Shown here one piece after another: positions 13,487 to 23,321 of a stretch of 64,000 bases of DNA. Position numbers and translations under genes: made by a program. This DNA is from Halichoerus grypus (lineage: Eukaryota > Chordata > Mammalia > Carnivora > Phocidae), in NCBI RefSeq assembly GCF_964656455.1, contig NC_135715.1, positions 170,344,437-170,408,436 of the forward strand. The letters run 5' to 3'. The notes under the pieces were generated by a model that saw nothing but the letters and a program-made list of their open reading frames with translations, was not told where the DNA came from and did not search any database. Within the stretch, counting starts at the first letter, position 1. Each line of letters begins with the position of its first letter.

Positions 13487-13570
13487 TTTCTTTTTCTTTT
13501 TTAAAATTCAAATTCAATTAGCCAACTTATAGCACATCATTAGTTTCAGGTGTAGTGTTCAATAATTTAT
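13487..13570 (-). mobile_element. Very short 5'-truncated L1 3' end
   Basis: This ~84-bp insertion carries the reversed end of a carnivore L1 3' UTR ('TTCAATTAGCCAACTTATAG', 'GTGTAGTGTTCAATAATTTA') with its A-tail as TTTTCTTTTTC at the low-coordinate side. A perfect 12-bp TSD CTCAAATATCCT lies at 13475-13486 and 13571-13582. The same 3' UTR wording appears in the larger L1 at 43833. Confidence 0.85.
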
Positions 13571-13582
13571 CTCAAATATCCT

Positions 13583-15200
13583 AAGTAGAAGGGAAAAGGG
13601 GTCTGATTTTCCAAGGGATTCTCAAAGGTTCTCCATGCTCAGAGTTAAAAATTACAAAAAGCACGACTAGACTGTACACAAATACCAGAGTAATTAATTA
13701 TAGAATCATACTGGAAAAGGCAAGACAACTAACTCTTACTCCTCTTCCTTAGGAATACAGAGCAAATAGTGATGATACCTGAAGATAAAATTTGAGAGCT
13801 TTTCACATACCCATCCAGTCACATGCCTGAAGTCTCAGTCTCCTACCACTGCTTCCTGACGTGGACGAAATACCACACTTGGGTTCCCCAAGCAGTAGCT
13901 AAAGGGTCTAGATAACCCAACCCAGTTACAGAGGAGTTAAAGCTCTACGGGACAAATTCTAACCAGTGACAGAATGCAGGAGGGTACAAGGCAAGAAAAA
14001 AGTCCTCTTTTCCTCACTCCTTGGGATGGACTTCAGTCTGAGTTTCTCTTTACCTCCTGTATAAAAATGTCGTAATTGAACAAGGAAGCACATCTGCCTT
14101 GCAGACTACCCTGTTTTCTAAGGAACTTGATCCAAGGTAGATGTCTGTCATACAAGGTTACATGAAAAAGTTAGTTACAAGATAATATGAGGAATGACAA
14201 ATTAAATGTAACAAAATGTATGAGTATATACATATTGAAAAATATTGTTTATAAAGGTATAAAGAGAGGTCTCAGTGGATACACATCCAATTCTTAAGAA
14301 TAAGTAGGAGTAAAGATTTTGATTATTTATACTTCTCTATTTAAAAGTTCTTAAGGTCACCTATTATATTTGTGATTTTAAAGAATACTAAAAAAGAAAA
14401 ATATTATAAAATAAGTTCATATGATGGTATACTATTTTCAATTGAACATGGTGCAGATTTTTATATTATTGATAAAGAATTTTAGGGATCAGAAACAAAA
14501 TAGTTAAAAATGGTTATTATTGGAAAATGAGTTAAATAAAATAAATGTTCACATCTTTTTCTATCTGCTTAACATTCACTGGTCCTAAATTCATACATTT
14601 CTGTACTTATAACAGGGACTATAATACAAATCAAAGTCTTTAAAAGTTGTATTTATACAACACAAAAGGAAATGCAAATCTGTCAGTTAACAGATTTTTT
14701 TTAAATCAATATGAATAAACAAACAAGTAGATGAAAACTCTTCTTAAAAACTTAACTGAGACAGTATTTATTTCAGTTGTGCTCTGAATAACAGTATATC
14801 ACTTGTGCTCTGAAGACAAAGCCAAGCTCTTTATCTTTGCAAAAAAACTAAGCTCCTTAAGAAAAAAATGAAATTGATCTCTTTCCTCTAATTTTATTAG
14901 ATTAAAATCTTAATTTCCTGTAATTAAAATTTAGGCATATAAAAACTACAGTGATACCTTAATGAATATCATACTTCTTTAGCTGTCCATACACATGTGT
15001 TTTTAAGATGCACTATAGGGTCCTCTTTAAGATACCATCATAAGTTGGTTTAAAAATATTTTTCTTCATTTTAAGTTGAAAGTGGGAAAATCTCCCACAG
15101 AGAAAGGGTAGCATGTCCATAAAATAACAGAATATTAATAGAAGGTACTTAAATAAGTTATTCTAAACTGACTTTATTCTATTATTTAGTTATTACCTTT
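13583..15200. other. AT-rich non-coding DNA, nothing recognised
   Basis: No gene or clear repeat was identified in this stretch. It appears to be unique AT-rich sequence. Confidence 0.4.
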
Positions 15201-15218
15201 AAAATGCAATATACAATC

Positions 15219-15454
15219 GGGCACCTGGGTGGCTCAGTCAGTTAAGCATCTGCCTTTGGCTCAGGTTAAGCATCTGCCTTTGGCTCAGGTCATAATCTCA
15301 GGGTCCTGGGATCGAGCCCCGTGTGGGGCTGCCTGATCAGCGGAGAGTCTGCTTTTCTCTCTGCTTCTGGCCCTCCCCGCCTCATGCTCTCTCACACTTG
15401 CTCTAATAAATAAATAAAATCTTAAAAATAAAAAAATAAAATAAAAAATAAAAT
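15219..15454 (+). mobile_element. SINEC with a perfect 24-bp internal tandem duplication
   Basis: The head is GGGCACCTGGGTGGCTCAG and the tail is 'AATAAATAAATAAAATCTTA' followed by A/T-rich repeats. A perfect 16-bp TSD AAAATGCAATATACAA flanks it at 15201-15216 and 15455-15470. The unit at 15241-15264 (begins GTTAAGCATCTGCC, ends GGCTCAG) is repeated exactly at 15265-15288, lengthening the space between the tRNA A and B boxes. The - strand open frame at 15285-15914 is partly antisense to this SINE. Confidence 0.95.
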
Positions 15455-15649
15455 AAAATGCAATATACAAATAAACCACTTTGTTTTCATAAGATAAAAA
15501 CTTCAGGTATGCACTACTGAATAACTTCCATTTGATTTCTTGGCAGTAAGAACAATCAATTGATTTTAGGTGAATTGCTAAACCAATATAAACCACACTT
15601 TTGTTTGTAGTGAAGGTAAGAGACTTTGAAGACCCTAGAGAAGGAAAGT

Positions 15650-16422
15650 GATCACTCATACACTGCTGGTGGGAATGTAAAATGGTAGTAACTCTGGAAA
15701 ACATTCTAGGCATTCCATAAAGCACTAAATTTGCAACCATCAAAAACCCAGCAATCACAATTCTACACTTCCCAGAGAAATAAAAACCTAGGTTCTTGCC
15801 AAAACCGGTACAGAAATGTTCACAGCAGCATGTTTTATAATAGCCAAAAACAGGAGGCAACCTCCATCCTTTTAAAGGGGGGATGGTTAAACTGACTGGG
15901 GCAACCCATACCATAAATACTATTTAGCAAATAAAAAGGAGACAGAGTATTGACACATTGGTACCACTGGGAAACTCACTTCCCAATGCAGAACACAGGT
16001 GGTCAGAGCTTATAAAGTGGGCACGCTGAATGAATTTCCAGAGAATGATGTTGAAGGAAAAAATTAATTCCCCAAAGATATATACTCTATAATTTCTATT
16101 TATAGAGAATTCTTGAAATGGCAGAATTCTGCAAATGGGGAATAGCTTAGTAGATGCCAGGCATTAGGGGAAAGGGGGAGGAGGGAGGTGATAGATGATG
16201 AAAAGGCAATCAGAGGGATCCTTGCAGTGAGGAAATGAGCTGTATGTATGGAGGTCCAGATCCTAGCTGTGACACTGTATTACAATTTTCCAGGATGTTA
16301 TCCATGGGGGAAAGTGAGTAAATGGGATACGGGGATATTTCTGTGTAACTTCTTACAAATGCATGAGAATCCACAATGTGCTCACAAAAGTGGTTTAATT
16401 AAAAGAAAAAAAAAAAAAATAG
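15650..16422 (+). mobile_element. Ancient L1 3' fragment
   Basis: Typical L1 ORF2 C-terminal and 3' UTR wording is recognisable: 'CATACACTGCTGGTGGGAAT', 'ATGTTCACAGCAGCATGTTT', 'TAATAGCCAAAAACAGGAGG', later 'TTACAATTTTCCAGGATGTT', ending in an A-rich tail at 16405-16422. It is diverged and 5'-truncated, with no clear TSD. The PCED1-like CpG-rich region begins soon after. Confidence 0.7.
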
Positions 16423-17136
16423 AGTTGAACCTTCTAGTATTTGAATAGGACCTGAGTATTCGTCTAGTCACTGCTTGGAAATCTTGGTGGTAGATCAGTC
16501 CCCACCACGATTCTCCCTTAGGAATGTCATCTCTCCCCCAGTGGAGACATTCTCCAAATGCTGCGAGTACAGGAGGTGGCTCAGGAGAACCAAGACAGCA
16601 ATGAAGAAATTCTCAAGCAGAGGTGGGAATGCATACAGAAAGCAACAGCCAGAAGCAAAGAGGAATCCCAAATGCAACGGTGGGCCCATTAGTGAGATAC
16701 TGATAAAACAAAGAGCATGCAGTGGACTGGATGCGCCCAATAGTGCAGACTGACAGCAGGCCAAACCCGAGGTGTGTGAAAGCACGCACAGTCTGGGATC
16801 CGTTGAATGAGAACACCGAGAACACCCACTCTACACTTCAGCGGAGCAGGGGCCCTCTGGGGTTTTGCACCTCCCCTCCGCCAGGTGGAGCCTGTGCCGC
16901 CACAGGAGTCTCAGCGGTCCAAAGATCATGTTCTGGGCCAAGGTCAGCTTTGGCTGAGGGGGGTTTTGGGGCCCCGACCCCACACCACCTCCCTTCTTGC
17001 TGCTCAGGCCCCAGCGCCATGCACAAACCCACCAAGCACACTTGCCCGCCCACTGCCTCTCTCTCTGGGGCACTTCTCTTCCCCTGACTCCTCTTCCTAC
17101 CTGCCCTGAGGAAAAGCAGGAACGAGGCCATCCGCC
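16423..17136. other. Upstream part of the GC/CpG-rich segment, identity unknown
   Basis: GC content rises through this stretch, and it joins the PCED1-like pseudogene without a visible break. It could be a former 5' untranslated region or unrelated DNA. The overlapping open frames on both strands are proline/serine-rich artefacts of GC-rich DNA and show no family resemblance. Confidence 0.35.
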
Positions 17137-17795
17137 ATGCCCTCATTCACCGGGGCCTATCTGTGGGCCTGCGAAGTCCTGCAGCTGCTGCACCACCAGC
17201 CTGTGGTCGTCATGGGCAACTCCGTCCAGCGGGCTGTACACAAGGACCTGTTGCCCGGGCAGCAGGCACACTATCTGCCCTCATCCAGACGGCTGAAGGC
17301 CAAGGGTGATCTGAGATTCGAGTAGGAGGTGCGGCTGGAGGGCGGCAGGTGGGGCCGCAATTACACGCACTACAGCCAGGTCCACCAGTGCCGCTCCGCC
17401 CATCACCTGGTGCTTTTCTGCTCCCTCTCGCGTCGGTACCCAGTACGTATAGAGGACGTCCGGACCAGCGGCAGTGCGGCGAGCACGCGGGGACGTGGGC
17501 GTCACGGACTCCTGCCTCTGGGCCCTTTCCAGGTACGGCCAGGACTTCCGGAGGAGCTACCAGGAGGATGTGGAGAGGCTGTGATCCAGGCCAATCTCCT
17601 CCACCTCGGCTGAAGCCAGTAGGCACGGCTTCGACGTGCTGGACCCACATTTCCGCTTCCGGCATGTGGGGCAGCACCGGCAGTGAGCAGGTGCGCACTA
17701 GGACGCAAGCGCACCACCGCCTCTCCCAGCTGGGGCTCGCCCATCTGGCTGACGCCTGGTGCGTGGACCTCGCCTGTGGAGCCCCCTTGTGCTGA
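17137..17795 (+). pseudogene. PCED1-like (FAM113, PC-esterase/GDSL domain) pseudogene
   Basis: The frames spell a broken PCED1A/PCED1B-like protein. From the ATG at 17137 come QLLHHQPVVVMGNSVQRAVH, matching the family block with GDSIQR but with Asp changed to Asn, then RRLKAKGDLRFE. A stop at 17323-17325 replaces an expected Gln, after which the same frame continues with EVRLEGGRWGRNYTHY. The next part, in another frame from about 17492, gives TDSCLWALSRYG and SYQEDVERL, then a stop at 17582. About 40-60 codons of the family appear to be missing before RHGFDVLDPHFRFRH. Stops at 17684 and 17699 follow, then a third frame gives HHRLSQLGLAHLADAW. PC-esterase domain proteins are predicted hydrolases of uncertain substrate. 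Lack of introns across ~200 codons suggests a processed copy, but no poly(A) or TSD was found. Which paralogue it derives from is unclear. Confidence 0.8.
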
Positions 17796-18300
17796 TGGAT
17801 CAGGAATGGCCCCGCCCACAGACGTCCAGGCCCAGCGGGCAGGAGGCAGCCCCAGGACAGCAGAGGTGATTCAGGCAAACGGCCCTTGACCTGGCTCTCA
17901 CGCACGTCCTTGTGCCTCTGTGCCCCGGGGCAACCTTCTGTGCCCTTTTCCCAGGTGCTACCTCAGTTTCCATTATGCCAGTGCGCCTGGGTGACCTCCC
18001 AGCCATCTTGACAGCGTGGGCAATTCTCCAGTGACCCTTCCATGTGTGAAGTCAGATATACTGGAGGAGCAAGCTTGATGATTGATCTTGAACTGTGTCT
18101 TACAGAGCCTTTACCCAGCAGCAGAGCTGAGGGTCTCCTTCCCACCCCCGCCCCCCGCCACCCCCCCGCGGCGTCCCCGCAAACCATGCAGACGCCAGCA
18201 AGGGCGCACAGACAGACAGCTGGAGCACGCCTAGAGGCAAGGCCTGGATAGCCAGGCCTAGACCTAGGCTCCGTCCCAGCATAGTCAGTTAGCTGGATGG
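17796..18300. other. GC-rich sequence 3' of the pseudogene
   Basis: This stretch stays GC-rich and includes a C-rich tract at about 18139-18180 ('CCCACCCCCGCCCCCCGCCA'). It may be former 3' untranslated or C-terminal coding sequence of the PCED1-like copy, but I cannot align it. No poly(A) signal was convincingly placed. Confidence 0.35.
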
Positions 18301-18859
18301 ACTGCCCAGCTGCCCTCGCTCAGACCTTCCCTCAGCAACCCTGCCACGGTGAGGTTTCTTAGGCTTCTTAATCTCACCAGTGAATAGCCTCACACATTCT
18401 CCTTTGCCAGAGCCTCTACCTCATTTCTTGGTGAGAGGACAAAAGCCACATCACCACCCCATTCTCCTCTTAGCATTTGTGCAGAGATGAGCTCTAAATG
18501 AGAAAGTATACACACACAAGATTAAGCCTTATCTGAATGTCTTCAAACAGTATTCTCCATAGACATTCTTCCCCATAAAAAAGTAAAAATTTTGATCCTT
18601 AAAACTTACCAAAACATTTCTATCAAGACTTAATTATCACTGTTAGTTTTTACATACATTTATAGAACTTAATCTCCAAAGCTTTTACCATTAGTTGTCT
18701 TGCATATTCTTTAATTAAATTCATCTGTGCTTCAACATAACATTTATTCTTTAAAAAAAGCATTCCATTCACTAACACAAGATTATTCTTTTTTCTGTTT
18801 GAAACATAATCTCTGCTCTCAAACTCATCAAATGCCTAGCACAAATTTTAAAAATAGAC
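18301..18859. other. Non-coding DNA, nothing recognised
   Basis: Base composition falls back to AT-rich. No gene or repeat could be named between the GC-rich segment and the L1 3' end. Confidence 0.35.
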
Positions 18860-20010
18860 TTCCTTTTTGGAGAAACTTTAGATTCACAGCAAAACTGAGA
18901 GGAAAGTAAAGAATTCCCATACACAGCCTCCCACACTATCAGCATCCCACACCAAGATGGTACATTTCTTACCTTTTATGAAACTACATTGACACATCAT
19001 TATCACCCGAAGTCCATTTTTTACATTTGGGTTCACTCTTGGTGTTCTATACTCTATGGGTTTTTGACAGATGCATAATGACATATATTCACCATTATAG
19101 TATCATACAGAATAGTTTCACTGCCCTAAAATTCCTCTCTGCTCCTTATCTTCATCCCTCCCCTGCCCAAGCCCTGGCAACCACCTATATCTTCATAGTT
19201 TGGCTCTTCTAGAACAGTGTAAGTTAGGATCATATAGTAAGTGGCATTTGCAGATTGGCTTTTTCACTTAGTAATATGCACTTAAGGTTCTTTCATGTCT
19301 TCATGGCTTGATACCTTATTTCTTTTTAGTGTTGAATACTATTTCATTGTTTGGTGTATCACTTTTTATCCATTCACCTACTGAAAGACATCTTAATTGC
19401 TTCCAAGTTTGGGCAATTACAAATAAAGCTGCTTTAAATATACATGTGCAGGTTTTTGTGTGGATACAAGTGGGTAAATTCCAAAGAATGTGGTTGCTAG
19501 ATCAAATGGTAAGAGTACATTTAGGTTTATAAGAAATTGCCAAACTATATTCCAAAGTGGTTTTACCATTTTGCCTTCCCAACAGTAATGAATGAGAGTT
19601 CCTGTCACTCCTCATCCTTGCCATCATTTGGTGTGTAAGTGTTTTGGATATTCATCATTCTAATAGGTATGTAGTAGTATTTTGTTGTTTCAATCTGCAG
19701 TTCCCTAATGACATATGATATTAAGCATCTTTTCATATGTTTATTTGCCATCTGTATATCTTCTTTGGTGAGGTATCTGTTCTGATCTTTTGTTCATTAT
19801 TAATCAATTGTTTGTTTTCTTATTGTTGACTCTTAATGGTTCCTTATATATTTTGGATGACAGTATTTTATGAGATATGTATTTTAGAGATATTTTCTCC
19901 CAGTCTATGGCTTGTCTTATTCTGAGAGTGTCTTTTGCACAGCAGAAGTTTTAATGAAGTTTAATTTTAATGAAGTCCAACTTACCAGTTGTTTCAATAA
20001 TCAGGCCTTT

Positions 20011-20199
20011 TTTTTTTTAAGATTTTTTTTTTTATTTATTTGACAGAGAGAGAGTCAGCGAGAGAGGGAACACAAGCAGGGAGAGTGGGAGAGGGAGAAG
20101 CTGGCTTCCCGCAGAGCAGGGAGCCCGATGCGGGGCTGGATCCCAGGACCCTGGGATCATGACCTGAGCCGAAGGACGACTGAGCCACCTAGGCACCCC
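20011..20199 (-). mobile_element. SINEC inserted in the old L1
   Basis: The reversed head 'CTGAGCCACCTAGGCACCCC' ends at 20199 and the T-rich tail begins at about 20008. The flanks AATAATCAGGCCTTT (19996) and AATAATCATGCCTTTT (20200) are a TSD with one mismatch. About 11 bp are missing next to the head, where 'GCCGAAGGACGACTGAGCC' lacks the usual CAGACGCTTAA. Confidence 0.9.
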
Positions 20200-20275
20200 A
20201 ATAATCATGCCTTTTGTGTTGTATCCAAAAAGTTTCCACCAAACCCAAGATTCTCTCCTGTGTTATCTTCTAGGG

Positions 20276-20375
20276 GATTTTTTTTCGGGTTTTTTTTTTT
20301 TTTTTTTTTGGTTTTAGTCTTTTGGGGTTTTTTTAATTTGTTTTTTGTTGTTGTTGTTTGTTGGTTGGTTTAGTT
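20276..20375. repeat. T/G-rich low-complexity tract
   Basis: Long T runs alternate with GGG and TTG repeats ('TTGTTGTTGTTTGTTGGTTGG'). It lies inside the old L1 and probably grew from a T-rich part of it. Confidence 0.75.
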
Positions 20376-22565
20376 TTGCATTTTACATTTAGGTCTGTGA
20401 GTTAATATTTGAGTTATTATTTGTGAAAGGTGTAAAGGCTGTATCTGGATTCATTTTTTTCTCATGTGTATGTCCAGTTGTTCTAGGACCATTTGTTACC
20501 TGAAGTTGGATAGTGTCAGTCCTCTAACTTTATTCTTATCCTTCAACATCGTATTGGTGATTCTGGGACTTTTGCCTCTCCATATAAACTTTAGGATCAT
20601 TTTGTCAATATCTACAAATAGCTTTCTGGGATTTTCATTGGGATTGCACTGAATCTATAGATCAAGTTGGGAAAATTGACATCTTGACAATATTGAGTCT
20701 TTTTATCCATGAACATGTCATATCTCTCCCTTTATTTAGTTCTTTGATTTCTTTCATCAGGATTTTGTAATTTTCCTTATATACATAATATCCTCTTGTA
20801 TATATTTTGTTAGATTTATACCTATTTCATTTGGGTGGATGCTAATTAAATGGCATTGCATTTTTTATTTCACATCCCAGTTATTCATTGCTGGTATATA
20901 GAAAAGCAGTTGACTTTTAGGTGTTTACCTTGTAAACATATAAAACCTCATTATAATCACTACTGCTTCCAGGAGTATTTTTGTTGATTCTCTCTATGTA
21001 GATTTTCTACATGGACAGTCATGTCATCTGCTAACAAGTACAGTTTTATTTCTTCCTTCCCAACTGTATACCTTCTATTTCCTTTTCTTGTTTTATTACA
21101 TTAGCTAGGTCTTCCAGTATAATGTTGAAAAGAAGTAGAGAGAGGACACCCTTGACTTCTTCTTGATCTAGTAAGAAAGCTTATAGTTTCTCATCATTAA
21201 GTAAGATGTTAGCTATAGGTTTTTGTATATGTTTTTTTAATCAACATTCCCCTTGATTTCTGGTTCCTAAGTTTTTATCATGCATTGGGGTTGGATTTTG
21301 TCAAAGGCATTTTCTTCATCTATTGATATAAATATGTGATTTTTCCTCTGTAGTTTGTTAATGTGATGGATTACATTAATTTGATTTTTGGATGTTGAAC
21401 CAGCTTTGTATATCTGGAATAAATGCCACTTGGTCATAGTATATAATTCTTTTTATACATTGTTGGATTTGATTTGCTTATTTTTTTTCTTGAGGATTAT
21501 TGCATCTATGTTCTTGAAAGATATTGGTCTGTAACTTTCTTTTCTTGTAATGTCTTTACCTGCTTTTGGTATAAGAGTAATGCTGGACTCATTGAATGAG
21601 TTAGGAATTATTCCCTTTGTTTCTGTCTTCCAGAAGAAATTATAGATAATTGGTATAATTTTTCCCTTAAATGTTTGGTAGAATTAACCAGTGAATCTGT
21701 TTTGGAAGGTTATTAATTATTGATTCAATTCCTTTAATAAATATATATACCTATTCAGATTGTCTATTTCTTCTTTATGAGCTTTGGCAAATAGTGTCTT
21801 TCAAGGAATTTGCCCATTTTACCTAGAGTAACAAATGTGTGGGCATAGAGTGGTTCATAATGTTCCTTAATTATTATTCTTTTAATGTCCATGAAATCTG
21901 TAGTAATATCCTCTCTTTCATTTTTGATATTAGTAATTTGCATCATCTCTCTTCTTCTCTTAGTCTTCCTGGCTGTTACTGATCTTTCAAAGAATCAGCT
22001 TTTGGTTCTTTGGTTTCATTGATTTGCTCAATGGATTTTCCTGTTTTCAATCTCTTTGATTTATGCTCTAATTTTTATTATTTCTTTTCTTCTGCTTACT
22101 ATAGATTTAATTTCCTTTTTTTTCCTCATTCTCTAAGCTGGAAGCTTAGATTATTGATTTTTAGATGTTCTTTCTTTCCTAATATTTATAATCAATGCTA
22201 TGAATCTCCCTTTAAGCACTATTTTCACTGCATCCCACAAATTTTGATAATTTGTATTTTTATTTTCATTTAGTTAAAATATTTTTAAAATTTTTCTTGA
22301 GATTTCTTCTTGGACATACATGTTATTTAGAAATGTGATGTTTAATCTCCAAGTATTTGGGGATTTTGCTAGTATCTTTCTGTTATTGATTTCTAGAGTA
22401 GTTCTGTTGTAGTGTGAGAGCAGACATTGTATGATTTCTATTCTTTCAAATTTGTTAAGGTATATTTTATGGCCCAGAATGTGGTCTGTCTTGGTATATG
22501 TTCCATGTGAGCTTGAAAAGATTTTGTTCTATTCTTGGATGAAGTATCCTATAGATGTCATTTAT

Positions 22566-22784
22566 TTTAATTTTTTTTTTTTAAGATTTTATTTATTTAA
22601 TTGAGAGAGAGAGAGAGAGTAAGTGAGTGAGAGAGAGAGCACAAGCCAGGGGGAGAGGCAGAGGAGAGGGAGAAGCAGACACCCTACTGAGCAGGGAGCT
22701 GGATGTGGGGCTCAATCCCAGGACCCTGGGATCCATGACCTGAGCCAAAGGCAGATGCTTAACTGAATGAGCCACCCAGGTGAC
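22566..22784 (-). mobile_element. SINEC inserted in the old L1
   Basis: A 17-bp perfect TSD CTATAGATGTCATTTAT at 22549-22565 and 22785-22801 brackets the element. The tail is T-rich with TTATTTATTTAATTGAGAG and the reversed head is GAGCCACCCAGGTGACC. The AG-rich middle gives the meaningless open frame at 22593-22775. Confidence 0.95.
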
Positions 22785-23126
22785 CTATAGATGTCATTTA
22801 TATGCAGTTATTTGATGGTGCTGTGGAATTGAACTATGACCTTACTGATTTTTGATTGCCAGATCTGTCCATTACTGAAAGAAGGTGTTGAAGTCTCCAA
22901 CTATAATGGTAAATTCATCTGTTTCTCCTTGCAGTTCTATCAGGTTTTGCCTCCTGTATTTTGATGCTCCCTTGTTAGGTGCGTACATATTAAGGGTTGG
23001 TAGATCTTCTTAGAGAATTGGCCCTTTATCATTATGTAATATCTATCTTTATTCCTGATAATTTTCCTTGCTTTGATATCAGCTTTCTTTAGAGTTGGCA
23101 TGATATATATTTCTCCATCCCTTTAC

Positions 23127-23321
23127 TTTTTTTTTTAAGATTTTATTTATTTATTTGAGAGAGAGAATGAGAGAGAGAGAGAGCATGAGAGAGGGGAGGG
23201 TCAGAGGGAGAAGCAGACTCCCTGCTGAGCAGGGAGCCCAATGTGGGACTCGATCCTTGGACTCCAGGATCATGACCTGAGCCGAAGGCAGTCGCTTAAC
23301 CAACTGAGCCACCCATGTGTC
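23127..23321 (-). mobile_element. SINEC inserted in the old L1
   Basis: The reversed tail is TTTTTTTTTTAAGATTTTAT and the body includes GACTCCCTGCTGAGCAGGGA and 'CAACTGAGCCACCCATGTGT'. The L1 reading resumes at 'AAAGTGGGTTTCTTGTACAT' after it. The head end is diverged, so the edge is good to a few bases only. Confidence 0.9.

Noticed and set aside
15285..15914. A 209-codon - strand frame
   Set aside because: It is antisense to an old L1 fragment and ends inside a SINE; there is no family resemblance.
16495..18006. Several long overlapping frames on both strands in the GC-rich segment, including 231 codons at 17210-17905 (-)
   Set aside because: GC-rich DNA has few stops in all frames; only the + strand frames show PCED1 blocks, and these are broken.
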